The notes below the pieces were generated by a model. That model did no database searches. It was given only the letters and a program-made list of their open reading frames with translations, and had not been told where the DNA came from. 64,000 nt of DNA from Terrabacter sp040702505 (GTDB lineage: Bacteria; Actinomycetota; Actinomycetes; Actinomycetales; Dermatophilaceae). Location of the stretch: positions 682,001 to 746,000 of the forward strand of contig NZ_JBFBLC010000002.1 of NCBI RefSeq assembly GCF_040702505.1, read 5' to 3'. The position numbers and the translations under genes are program-made. Below, one piece after another: positions 49,092 to 57,423 of the stretch. How positions within the stretch are numbered: position 1 is the stretch's first letter; each line of letters opens with the position of its first letter.

Positions 49092-50057
49092 GTGTCCTCC
49101 ACGCGAACCGTGACCGAGGCCGCCCCCCGGACGAGCCCCAGTCGCCTCGCCCGGATTGCGGGCCGGCTCCCTGCAGCCCCACCCCGCTGGGTGCGCCCCC
49201 TGCTCCTGGCCAACCTCGTCGCCGAGGTGGGCATCGTCGTCACCGGCGGCATCGTCCGCCTGACGGGCAGCGGTCTCGGCTGCAGCACCTGGCCCGAGTG
49301 CCAGCCGGGCTCGTTCACGCCCGTGCGCCACGCGGCCAGCGGCTACCACGAGCTCGTCGAGTTCGGGAACCGCCTGCTCACCTACGTGGTCGTCATCCTG
49401 GCCTTCGCCACTGTCTGGGCCGTGCTGACGCGATGGCCGGACCGTCGGCGGCTGCAGTGGGCGGCCATCGGCGTGCTGGCCGGCATCCCGGCCCAGGCCG
49501 TGCTCGGCGGCATCTCGGTGCTCACCGGGCTCAACCCTTGGACCGTCATGGGGCACTTCCTGCTCTCCATGGTGCTCGTGGCGCTCTCGGCGATCGTCGT
49601 GCGCGGGGCCCGGGACGACGTGTCCGCCCCGGGTGAGCTCGTCGTCCATCCCCTCGCCCGCAGGCTCGCGTTCGTCACCAGCGCCCTCGGCGCCACCGTC
49701 CTCGTGCTCGGCACCGTCGTCACGGGCTCGGGACCGCACTCCGGCGACGCCGAACGGCCGGCGCGCACCGGGTTCGACCCTCGAATGGTGTCCTGGCTGC
49801 ACGCCGACGCGGTGATGCTCTTCTGCGGGCTCGTCGTCGCCACGCTCGTGGCCGTGCGCATCGCCGCGCACACCGAGGAGGCCCGACGCGCCTGGACGAC
49901 GGTCCTCGTCGTCACGCTGGCCCAGGGTGTCATCGGCTACGTCCAGTACTTCACCCAGCTCCCGGAGCTCCTGGTCCTCGTGCACATGCTCGGCGCGAGC
50001 CTGCTCGTCGTGGCGCTGACCTTCGGAGTCCTGTCCACGAGGCGGCACCCGGTCTGA
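49092..50057 (+). CDS. ctaA: Haem A synthase
   Basis: A 321-aa COX15/CtaA membrane protein that oxidises haem O to haem A for cytochrome oxidase. Eight membrane helices are visible. The N-terminal Cys64/Cys70 pair in GLGCSTWPECQPG matches the first pair in Bacillus CtaA; no second pair is seen in the later loop. Candidate haem histidines are in ASGYHELVEF, MGHFLLSM, SWLHADAVM and LVLVHMLGA. GTG at 49092 is placed by the leaderless box; the longer frame from 48951 has no signal. ctaB lies about 1.1 kb away on the other strand. Confidence 0.93.
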   Translation: MSSTRTVTEAAPRTSPSRLARIAGRLPAAPPRWVRPLLLANLVAEVGIVVTGGIVRLTGSGLGCSTWPECQPGSFTPVRHAASGYHELVEFGNRLLTYVVVILAFATVWAVLTRWPDRRRLQWAAIGVLAGIPAQAVLGGISVLTGLNPWTVMGHFLLSMVLVALSAIVVRGARDDVSAPGELVVHPLARRLAFVTSALGATVLVLGTVVTGSGPHSGDAERPARTGFDPRMVSWLHADAVMLFCGLVVATLVAVRIAAHTEEARRAWTTVLVVTLAQGVIGYVQYFTQLPELLVLVHMLGASLLVVALTFGVLSTRRHPV

Positions 50058-50079
50058 CGGCCCGCGTTGCACGGCCGCC

Positions 50080-50085
50080 TACGCT
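50080..50085 (+). promoter_or_regulatory. Leaderless -10 box for the GNAT-NUDIX gene
   Basis: TACGCT, then 6 nt, then GTG at 50092. Confidence 0.5.
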
Positions 50086-50091
50086 GGCCTC

Positions 50092-51105
50092 GTGACCGAC
50101 CAGCCGACCCTGCGCGACGGCGAGCTCGTGCTGCGCCCGTGGCGCCTCGAGGACAGCGATGCCACGCGCGGGCTGCACGACGCCGAGATCGCCCGCTGGT
50201 TCGACTTCCCCGCCATCGAGCCCCCCGAGGAGGAGCACCGGTCCTGGATCGAGCGCACCGGCCGGGAGTGGACCGACCGGGTCAAGGCGACCTTCGTCGT
50301 CGAGTGGCGTGGCCAGGTCGCCGGGACGGTCGACGTGCGCCTCCAGGACGGCCGCGTGGGAGTCCTCTCGTGGGCGGTCTACGCGCCGTTCCGCGGTCGC
50401 GGGCTCGGCTGGCGAGCGGTCCGCCTGCTCGTCGAGTGGTCCTTCGACGCGCTGGCGCTCGAGCGCGTCGAGGCCCACGTCAACCCGGACAACCGGGCCT
50501 CCGTGCGCACCGCGATGCGGGCCGGCCTGCGCCGGGAAGGGCTGCTGCGAGGCAACGCGACGCTCGCGGGGGTCCCGCAGGACACGCTCGTCCTCGGGCG
50601 GCAGCGCGGCGACGCCCACCCCGACTCCCGCGAGGGCTTCACGGCCATGCTCGACTCGACCCTCCCGACCAAGCGCGCCATCGGCCAGGGCGTGCTGCGC
50701 TCGCCCACCGGCGGGATCCTGCTCTGCGAGCTGGTCTACAAGCGCGAGTGGGACCTTCCCGGCGGGGTCGTCGACCGTCACGAGTCCCCCGCCGCCTGTG
50801 TCGTGCGTGAGGTCCGCGAGGAGCTCGACCTCTCGGTGACCCCCGGCCGGCTGCTCGCCGTCAACTGGCTCCCAGCGCTGCTGGGATGGGCCGACGCGAC
50901 CGTCTTCGTCTTCGACCTCGGCACCGTCGAGCCCGAGGAGCTCGACCGGGCGCACCTGCAGCAGCGGGAGATCCGTGCCGTGCACTGGACCACGCCCGGC
51001 GACTGGCCCGGACGCGTCGCGCCCTACAACGAGCGCCTGCTGCAGACCCTGCACCGCCACACCGGCGACACGCTCTACCTCGAGAACGGCACGCCGACCA
51101 CCTGA
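50092..51105 (+). CDS. GNAT acetyltransferase fused to NUDIX hydrolase
   Basis: A 337-aa two-domain protein. Residues about 5-170 are a RimJ/RimL-like GNAT acetyltransferase (GELVLRPWRLEDSDATRGLH, WAVYAPFRGRGLGWRAVRLL, ALERVEAHVNPDNRASVRTA, with acetyl-CoA loop RGRGLG). A short linker leads to a NUDIX domain (about 190-330) with the intact Nudix box from Gly224 to about 246 (GVVDRHESPAACVVREVREE). The first may acetylate a protein N-terminus or small amine, the second may hydrolyse a nucleoside diphosphate derivative. It lies between ctaA and ctaB. Leaderless TACGCT box upstream. The C-terminus is TLYLENGTPTT. Confidence 0.88.
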   Translation: MTDQPTLRDGELVLRPWRLEDSDATRGLHDAEIARWFDFPAIEPPEEEHRSWIERTGREWTDRVKATFVVEWRGQVAGTVDVRLQDGRVGVLSWAVYAPFRGRGLGWRAVRLLVEWSFDALALERVEAHVNPDNRASVRTAMRAGLRREGLLRGNATLAGVPQDTLVLGRQRGDAHPDSREGFTAMLDSTLPTKRAIGQGVLRSPTGGILLCELVYKREWDLPGGVVDRHESPAACVVREVREELDLSVTPGRLLAVNWLPALLGWADATVFVFDLGTVEPEELDRAHLQQREIRAVHWTTPGDWPGRVAPYNERLLQTLHRHTGDTLYLENGTPTT

Positions 51106-51154
51106 GCCGGGCGGACGGCATACGCCCTCGGGAGGCTGTGTGACGCGCGCGAGG

Positions 51155-52117
51155 TCAGGAGAAGAACGGCAGCGGCAGGTGCCAGACGGGGTCCAGAGCC
51201 ACGCCCACGAAGAGGATCGTGAGGTAGGTGATGGAGAAGTGGAAGAGGCGCATGGGCTTCAGGACGTCCTCGGCGGCGCCGGCGCGAGCCCGCCCCAGCA
51301 GCCGGTGCGCCTCCCCCAGGAACAGCGCGCCCGAGACCAGCGCCGCGACGGTGTAGACCCAGCCGACGTGCTGCACCGGGATGAGCGCCAGCGACGTCAG
51401 CACCATGGCCCACGAGTAGGCGACGACCTGCTTCGCCACGACGACGAACCGCTCGACGACCGGCAGCATCGGCACGTGCGCGTTGGCGTAGTCGTCCTTG
51501 TAGCGCATCGACAGCGGCCAGTAGTGCGGCGGCGTCCAGAAGAAGATGACGAGGAACAGGATGAACGCCGACCAGCTCAGCGAGTTCGTGACCGCGGACC
51601 AGCCGATGAGGACCGGCATGCAGCCGGCGGCGCCACCCCACACGATGTTCTGGGAGGTGCGGCGCTTGAGCACCAGCGTGTAGCCGAGGACGTAGAAGAG
51701 CAGCGCGGCCAGCGCCAGCCCGGCGCTCAGCCAGTTGACGAGCAGGCCGAGCCACAGCGTCGACGCGACCGCCAGGGCGACGCCGAAGACGAGCGCACCC
51801 CGCGGGGTGATGGTGCCGGTGACGAGCGGTCGGCGGCTCGTGCGGTGCATCACCGCGTCGATGTCGCGGTCGATGTAGCAGTTGAGGGTGTTGGCCGCTC
51901 CCGCCGAGAGCGTGCCGCCGAGCACCGTCGCCACCACGAGCCAGAGGTTCGGAACCCCTTGCTCCGCAAGGAACATCACGGGGATCGTCGTGATGAGGAG
52001 CAGCTCGATGATCCGCGGCTTCATCAGCGAGACGTACTGTCCGAGGAGGAACCTCAGCCCGCTGCCGTCCGGACCGTGCAGCGCCGAGAGATCGGCGCGT
52101 GGGTCCACCGTTGTCAC
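51155..52117 (-). CDS. ctaB: Protohaem IX farnesyltransferase (haem O synthase)
   Basis: A 320-aa UbiA-family membrane enzyme that adds farnesyl to haem B. The start is GTG at 52115-52117, chosen because AGGA lies 5 nt upstream; other in-frame starts lie up to 52207. The first Asp-rich motif is in NTLNCYIDRDIDAVMHRTSR (about 77-96) and the second in MRYKDDYANAHVPMLPV. Nine hydrophobic segments are visible, including IIELLLITTIPVMFLAE and ILFLVIFFWTPPHYWPLS. It is divergent from tkt, the order seen in mycobacteria, and convergent with the GNAT-NUDIX gene. Confidence 0.94.
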   Translation of the reverse strand: MTTVDPRADLSALHGPDGSGLRFLLGQYVSLMKPRIIELLLITTIPVMFLAEQGVPNLWLVVATVLGGTLSAGAANTLNCYIDRDIDAVMHRTSRRPLVTGTITPRGALVFGVALAVASTLWLGLLVNWLSAGLALAALLFYVLGYTLVLKRRTSQNIVWGGAAGCMPVLIGWSAVTNSLSWSAFILFLVIFFWTPPHYWPLSMRYKDDYANAHVPMLPVVERFVVVAKQVVAYSWAMVLTSLALIPVQHVGWVYTVAALVSGALFLGEAHRLLGRARAGAAEDVLKPMRLFHFSITYLTILFVGVALDPVWHLPLPFFS

Positions 52118-52269
52118 GAAGATCCTCACCGCTGGTACGTCGCTCCGACCCGGGGGTACGAGAGCATTGCGCTGCAAGTCTAGACCGTCGAGGAGGACGG
52201 CTGACACCGCACATGGCCTCGCTCCCTACCGCCCCTCGGGCGAGGTGTCCTGCCTCACAACGCGGGGAC

Positions 52270-52275
52270 TAGGCT
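52270..52275 (+). promoter_or_regulatory. Candidate -10 box for the tkt operon
   Basis: TAGGCT 47 nt before the tkt start. Unlike the leaderless genes, a leader follows, with GAAGGAG at 52302-52308 just before GTG 52317. Confidence 0.4.
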
Positions 52276-52316
52276 CGTGGCCGTACGCGACCAACTCTGC
52301 CGAAGGAGACCCGTTC

Positions 52317-54674
52317 GTGCCCACTGCTGCGTCCAGCACCGCCCCCACGGCGACGAAGCCCACCCGATCCCGCACCTCGGCGAAGACGAAGGGACTGCTG
52401 GCACAGCGCGACCCCGGCCTGCCCCTGCCCGTCGCGAAGAAGGCCGGCTGGTCCGACCTCGACGTGCGGGCGGTCGACACCGTGCGCCTGCTCGCCGCCG
52501 ACGCCGTGCAGAAGGTCGGCAACGGGCACCCCGGCACGGCCATGTCACTGGCCCCGCTCGCCTACCTGCTCTACCAGAACGTCATGACGCACGACCCGTC
52601 CGACCCCACCTGGCTCGGCCGTGACCGCTTCGTGCTCTCGTGCGGGCACTCGAGCCTCACGCAGTACATCCAGCTCTACCTGAGCGGCTACGGCCTCGGC
52701 CTCGACGACCTCAAGGCGCTGCGCACCTGGGGCTCCCAGACCCCGGGCCACCCCGAGGTCCACCACACCCCCGGCGTCGAGATCACCACCGGCCCGCTCG
52801 GTTCCGGCCTCGCCTCTGCCGTCGGCATGGCCATGGCCCAGCGCCGCCAGCGCGGGCTCTTCGACCCCGACGCCAAGCCGGGCACGAGCCCCTTCGACCA
52901 CCACGTCTACGTGATCGCGTCCGACGGCGACATGCAGGAGGGCGTCTCGCACGAGGCCTGCGCCCTCGCCGGCCACCAGGAGCTCGGCAACCTCACGGTC
53001 GTCTACGACGCCAACCAGATCTCCATCGAGGACGACACGGACATCGCCTTCAGCGAGGACGTCGCCGCGCGCTTCGAGGCCTACGGCTGGCACGTCGTCG
53101 ACGTCGACTGGCGCAAGGACGCCGACGGCGCGACCTACGTCGAGGACGTCGACGCGCTGCTCGCCGCGATCCGCTCGGGCGAGAAGGTCACCGACAAGCC
53201 GACGCTCGTCCGGCTGCACACGATCATCGCGTGGCCCGCCCCCACCAAGCAGAACACCGGCAAGTCCCACGGCTCGGCCCTCGGCGACGAGGAGATCGGC
53301 GCCACCAAGGAGCTGCTCGGCTTCGACCCGAAGAAGTCGTTCGTCGTCGAGCCGGCGGTGCTCAAGCACGCCCGCGACGTCGTCAAGCGCGGCAAGGCCG
53401 CCCACCGCGAGTGGGACAAGTCCTTCAAGGCCTGGCGCAAGGCCAACCCGGACCGCGCCGAGCTGCTCGACCGCATCCTCGCCGGCAAGGCGCCGGCCGG
53501 GCTGCAGAAGGCGCTGCCGACGTTCCCCGCCGACGAGAAGGGCGTCGCCACCCGCGCGGCCTCCGGCAAGGTGCTCACCGCCCTCGCCGACGTCATGCCC
53601 GAGCTGTGGGGCGGCTCGGCCGACCTCGCCGAGTCCAACAACACGACGATGGACGGCCAGCCCTCCTTCATCCCCAAGGGCAAGCAGACCCGCGAGTGGA
53701 AGGGCGGTCCCTACGGGCGCACCCTGCACTTCGGCATCCGCGAGAACGGCATGGGCATGATCCTCAACGGGATCGCGCTCGAGGGCCTGACCCGCCCCTA
53801 CGGCGGCACGTTCCTCGTGTTCTCCGACTACATGCGACCCGCCGTGCGCCTCGCCTCCATCCAGCAGGCTCCCGTCACCTACGTGTGGACGCACGACTCC
53901 ATCGGTCTCGGCGAGGACGGCCCGACGCACCAGCCGATCGAGCACCTCGCGGCCCTGCGCGCGATCCCCGGCCTCGACGTCGTGCGCCCCGCCGACGCCA
54001 ACGAGACGGCGGCCGCGTGGGCCCAGATCCTCACGCGCAGCGACGGCCCCGCCGCGCTGTGCCTGACGCGCCAGCCCGTCCCCACGTGGGACCGGACGAA
54101 GTTCGGCAAGGTCAGCGGCGTCGCCAAGGGCGCCTACGTCCTCGTCGAGGAGTCCCGTGCCGGCGACCCCGACGTCATCCTGGTGGCCACGGGCTCCGAG
54201 GTGCAGCTGGCGGTCGCGGCCGCCGAGCGCCTCGAGAAGTCGAAGATCGCGACGCGCGTCGTGTCGATGCCCTGCCGGGAATGGTTCGAGAAGCAGAGCC
54301 GTTCCTACCAGGACAAGGTTCTGCCTCCGGCAGTCCGCGCCCGCGTCAGCGTCGAGGCGGGGGTCTCGATGGGCTGGCACGACGTGGTCGGTGACGCCGG
54401 CCGCTGCGTCAGCATCGAGCACTTCGGCGCCTCCGCCGACCAGGCCACGCTGTTCCGCGAGTTCGGCTTCACGCCCGAGGCCGTCGTCAAGGCGGCGAAG
54501 GACTCCATCAAAGCCGCGCGCGGTGCCGCCACGACGGCACCGGGGGTCACCGAGACCAACCCGGCCCGCGCAGCCCAGAGCGCCTCCACCGACGTCATGG
54601 GCGCCGACGCGCAGACCGGCAGCGGCAACGCAGCCGAGGCAGCAGCCGCATCCGCACCGAGCAAGGGGAAGTGA
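52317..54674 (+). CDS. tkt: Transketolase
   Basis: A 785-aa thiamine-diphosphate enzyme moving two-carbon units in the pentose phosphate pathway. RBS GAAGGAG at 52302-52308 fixes GTG 52317. The conserved core has GNGHPGTAMSLAPLAYLLYQ, GPLGSGLASAVGMAMAQRRQ, the ThDP site IASDGDMQEGVSHEACALAG and NQISIEDDTDIAFSEDVAAR. FGIRENGMGMILNGIALEGL is the second-domain Glu region. It is longer than usual (about 660-700 aa). An Ala/Thr/Lys-rich N-terminal leader (about 1-46) and an Ala-rich C-terminal tail (about 745-785, ADAQTGSGNAAEAAAASAPS) account for it. It starts the operon tkt-tal-pgi-zwf-opcA-pgl. Confidence 0.95.
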   Translation: MPTAASSTAPTATKPTRSRTSAKTKGLLAQRDPGLPLPVAKKAGWSDLDVRAVDTVRLLAADAVQKVGNGHPGTAMSLAPLAYLLYQNVMTHDPSDPTWLGRDRFVLSCGHSSLTQYIQLYLSGYGLGLDDLKALRTWGSQTPGHPEVHHTPGVEITTGPLGSGLASAVGMAMAQRRQRGLFDPDAKPGTSPFDHHVYVIASDGDMQEGVSHEACALAGHQELGNLTVVYDANQISIEDDTDIAFSEDVAARFEAYGWHVVDVDWRKDADGATYVEDVDALLAAIRSGEKVTDKPTLVRLHTIIAWPAPTKQNTGKSHGSALGDEEIGATKELLGFDPKKSFVVEPAVLKHARDVVKRGKAAHREWDKSFKAWRKANPDRAELLDRILAGKAPAGLQKALPTFPADEKGVATRAASGKVLTALADVMPELWGGSADLAESNNTTMDGQPSFIPKGKQTREWKGGPYGRTLHFGIRENGMGMILNGIALEGLTRPYGGTFLVFSDYMRPAVRLASIQQAPVTYVWTHDSIGLGEDGPTHQPIEHLAALRAIPGLDVVRPADANETAAAWAQILTRSDGPAALCLTRQPVPTWDRTKFGKVSGVAKGAYVLVEESRAGDPDVILVATGSEVQLAVAAAERLEKSKIATRVVSMPCREWFEKQSRSYQDKVLPPAVRARVSVEAGVSMGWHDVVGDAGRCVSIEHFGASADQATLFREFGFTPEAVVKAAKDSIKAARGAATTAPGVTETNPARAAQSASTDVMGADAQTGSGNAAEAAAASAPSKGK

Positions 54675-54676
54675 GC

Positions 54677-55789
54677 ATGACCAACCCGAACACCCAGGCC
54701 CTCAGCGAAGCCGGCGTCTCCATCTGGCTCGACGACCTCTCCCGTGAGCTGATCGAGACCGGCAAGATCTCCGAGCTCATCGAGGAGCGCAACGTCGTCG
54801 GCGTCACCTCCAACCCGTCCATCTTCCAGGCCGCCCTGTCCAAGGGTGAGCGCTACAACGAGGACCTGGCCGAGCTGACCAAGGCCGGCAAGGGCGTCGA
54901 CGAGGTCGTGCACGAGCTGACCACGTCGGACGTGCGCCACGCCTGCGACCTGTTCCTGCCGCTCTACGAGTCGACGAAGGGTGTCGACGGCCGCGTGTCC
55001 ATCGAGGTCGACCCGCGCCTCGCCCACGACACCGACAAGACGGTCGAGCAGGCCAAGCAGCTCTACGCCGACATCGACCGGCCCAACGTTCTCATCAAGA
55101 TCCCGGCCACGAAGGCCGGCCTGCCGGCCATCACCGCTGCCATCGCCGAGGGAATCAGCGTCAACGTGACGCTGATCTTCTCCCTCGAGCGCTACCGGGC
55201 CGTCATGAACGCCTACCTCGAGGGGCTCGAGCGGGCGCGTGCCAACGGCAAGGACCTCTCGCAGATCCACTCGGTCGCCTCGTTCTTCGTATCGCGCGTC
55301 GACACCGAGATCGACAAGCGCCTCGATGCCATCGGCACCGACGAGGCCCGCGGACTCAAGGGCAAGGCGGGCCTGGCCAACGCGCGCCTGGCCTACCAGG
55401 CCTTCGAGGAGGTCTTCGCGACCTCCCGGTGGGGCTCGCTCGCCGAGGCGGGCGCCAACGTCCAGCGCCCCCTGTGGGCCTCGACCGGCGTCAAGGACCC
55501 GGCCTACCCCGACACGATGTACGTCGACGAGCTCGTCGCCGCCGACGTCGTCAACACGATGCCGGGCAAGACGCTCGAGGCGACCGCCGACCACGCCGAC
55601 ATCCACGGCGACACCGTGACCGGCGGCTACGAGCAGGCCAGCAACCTGCTCGACGACCTCGAGCGCCTGGGCATCTCCTACACCGAGGTCGTCGACCTGC
55701 TCGAGAGCGAGGGTGTCGACAAATTCGAGAAGGCCTGGGGCGAGCTGCTCGACGGCGTGACCGCGGAGATGGAGAAGGTGAGCGCATGA
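54677..55789 (+). CDS. tal: Transaldolase
   Basis: A 370-aa enzyme transferring dihydroxyacetone units between sedoheptulose-7-P and glyceraldehyde-3-P. The Schiff-base Lys is in RPNVLIKIPATKAGLPAITA (about 136-155). IWLDDLSRELIETGKISELI and VVGVTSNPSIFQAALSKGER near the N-terminus, and VNVTLIFSLERYRAVMNAYL, fit the actinobacterial (Tal type 3) class. AGGGGAAG lies upstream of ATG 54677; a GTG at 54671 is 6 nt upstream but worse placed. The stop overlaps the pgi start (ATGA), and tal begins 2 bp after tkt. Confidence 0.95.
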   Translation: MTNPNTQALSEAGVSIWLDDLSRELIETGKISELIEERNVVGVTSNPSIFQAALSKGERYNEDLAELTKAGKGVDEVVHELTTSDVRHACDLFLPLYESTKGVDGRVSIEVDPRLAHDTDKTVEQAKQLYADIDRPNVLIKIPATKAGLPAITAAIAEGISVNVTLIFSLERYRAVMNAYLEGLERARANGKDLSQIHSVASFFVSRVDTEIDKRLDAIGTDEARGLKGKAGLANARLAYQAFEEVFATSRWGSLAEAGANVQRPLWASTGVKDPAYPDTMYVDELVAADVVNTMPGKTLEATADHADIHGDTVTGGYEQASNLLDDLERLGISYTEVVDLLESEGVDKFEKAWGELLDGVTAEMEKVSA

Positions 55790-57423
55790 GCTCGCTGTCC
55801 GTCAGCGCATCAGGGGCTGCGGCGGACGCGATCGGGCGGCACGTGCCGACCCTCGTCGACGACTCCGTCGCCAGCCGGCTCTTCGAGCAGGACGCCACCC
55901 TGTGGGGTCCCGAGGCCGAGTCCGAGTCGCGGATCCGCCTGTCGTGGGTGGGCCTGCCCCGCTCGTCGCGCCCCCTGGTCGGCGAGATCGCCGCGCTGCA
56001 TGGGTCGTTCGTCGAGCAGGGCTTGACCCACGTCGTGCTCTGCGGCATGGGCGGCTCCTCGCTCGCGCCAGAGGTCATCTGCGCCACGGCAGGCAAGCCG
56101 CTGGTCGTCCTCGACTCGTCCGACCCCGACTACGTCCGCCGTGCCCTCGGTGACGACCTCGCCCACACGGTCGTCGTCGTCTCGAGCAAGTCCGGCTCCA
56201 CCGTCGAGACCGACTCCCAGCGCCGCGCCTACGAGCAGGCCTTCACCGACGCCGGCATCGACCCGGCCTCGCGCATCGTCGTCGTCACCGACCCGGGCAG
56301 CCCCCTCGACAAGGAGTCGCGCGACAAGGGCTACCGCGTCGTCAACGCCGACCCCGACGTCGGAGGTCGCTACTCCGCCCTGACCGCCTTCGGCCTCGTG
56401 CCGAGCGGTCTCGCCGGTGTCGACATCGAGGCCCTGCTCGACGACGCCGAGTCGGTCGCCGATCTGCTGGCCGCCGACGACGAGGCCAACCCGGGTCTGC
56501 GCCTCGGGGCAGCCATCGGCGGCACCGACCCGCTGCGCGACAAGCTCGTCCTCGTCGACGAGGGCTCCGGCATCGTCGGATTCGCCGACTGGGCCGAGCA
56601 GCTCATCGCCGAGTCGACCGGCAAGAACGGCACCGGCCTGCTCCCGGTCGTCGTCGGCGGCGTCGACGACCCCGAGGTGACCTGGCCCGCCACCGACGTG
56701 ACGGTCGCCCGTCTCGTCGCCGCCGACGAGGAGTCCCCGTCGTCCGACGCGGCCTCCGAGGTACGCGTGGGCGGCACACTGGGTGCCCAGCTGCTCCTGT
56801 GGGAGGTGGCGACCGCGGTCGCCGGACGACTGCTCGGCATCAACCCCTTCGACCAGCCCGACGTTGAGAGCGCCAAGAAGGCGGCCCGCGAGCTGCTCGA
56901 CCAGGGCACCGGCGCTGCCGCGGAGGCAGCCGCCACCGACGGTGCCGTCGAGATCCGGGCCCTCGGCGGCTCTGGTGACTGGCTCGGCGACGCACGCACC
57001 GTCCCGGCCGCGCTCGACGCGCTCTTCGCGCAGCTCGACCCCGAGCACGGCTACGTCGCCGTCATGGCCTATCTCGACCGGCTCGCCGACGCCGAGCTCG
57101 CCGACTGCCGCGTGCCGCTCGCCAAGCGCACCGAGCGCCCCACGACCTTCGGCTGGGGCCCGCGCTTCCTCCACTCGACCGGCCAGTTCCACAAGGGCGG
57201 TCCCGCGGTCGGTGTCTACCTGCAGATCACCGCCGCCCCCAAGGAGGACCTGTCCATCCCGGGCCGGGACTTCACCTTCGGCGACTTCATCGCCTCCCAG
57301 GCGGGCGGCGACGCTGCGGTCCTCGCAGATCACGGTCGTCCCGTCCTGCAGCTGCACCTGACCGACCACGACGCAGGGCTCGCGCAGCTGCGCGAGGTCC
57401 TGCTGGCAGGAGGACGTGCATGA
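55786..57423 (+). CDS. pgi: Glucose-6-phosphate isomerase
   Basis: A 545-aa enzyme interconverting glucose-6-P and fructose-6-P, placing fructose-6-P from the operon into glycolysis. Sugar-phosphate binding motifs include HVVLCGMGGSSLAPEVICAT (about 84-103) and VVVSSKSGSTVETDSQRRAY (about 127-146). The C-terminal region has FLHSTGQFHKGGPAVGVYLQ and FGDFIASQAGGDAAVLA. ATG 55786 overlaps the tal stop; the stop overlaps the zwf start. Some actinobacterial enzymes of this group are fused to or annotated with transaldolase; here the two are separate genes. Length is near the family norm. Confidence 0.94.
   Translation: MSSLSVSASGAAADAIGRHVPTLVDDSVASRLFEQDATLWGPEAESESRIRLSWVGLPRSSRPLVGEIAALHGSFVEQGLTHVVLCGMGGSSLAPEVICATAGKPLVVLDSSDPDYVRRALGDDLAHTVVVVSSKSGSTVETDSQRRAYEQAFTDAGIDPASRIVVVTDPGSPLDKESRDKGYRVVNADPDVGGRYSALTAFGLVPSGLAGVDIEALLDDAESVADLLAADDEANPGLRLGAAIGGTDPLRDKLVLVDEGSGIVGFADWAEQLIAESTGKNGTGLLPVVVGGVDDPEVTWPATDVTVARLVAADEESPSSDAASEVRVGGTLGAQLLLWEVATAVAGRLLGINPFDQPDVESAKKAARELLDQGTGAAAEAAATDGAVEIRALGGSGDWLGDARTVPAALDALFAQLDPEHGYVAVMAYLDRLADAELADCRVPLAKRTERPTTFGWGPRFLHSTGQFHKGGPAVGVYLQITAAPKEDLSIPGRDFTFGDFIASQAGGDAAVLADHGRPVLQLHLTDHDAGLAQLREVLLAGGRA

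Noticed and set aside
52545..54422. 625-codon minus-strand frame opposite tkt
   Set aside because: Antisense shadow with low-complexity composition; tkt has all family motifs and an RBS.
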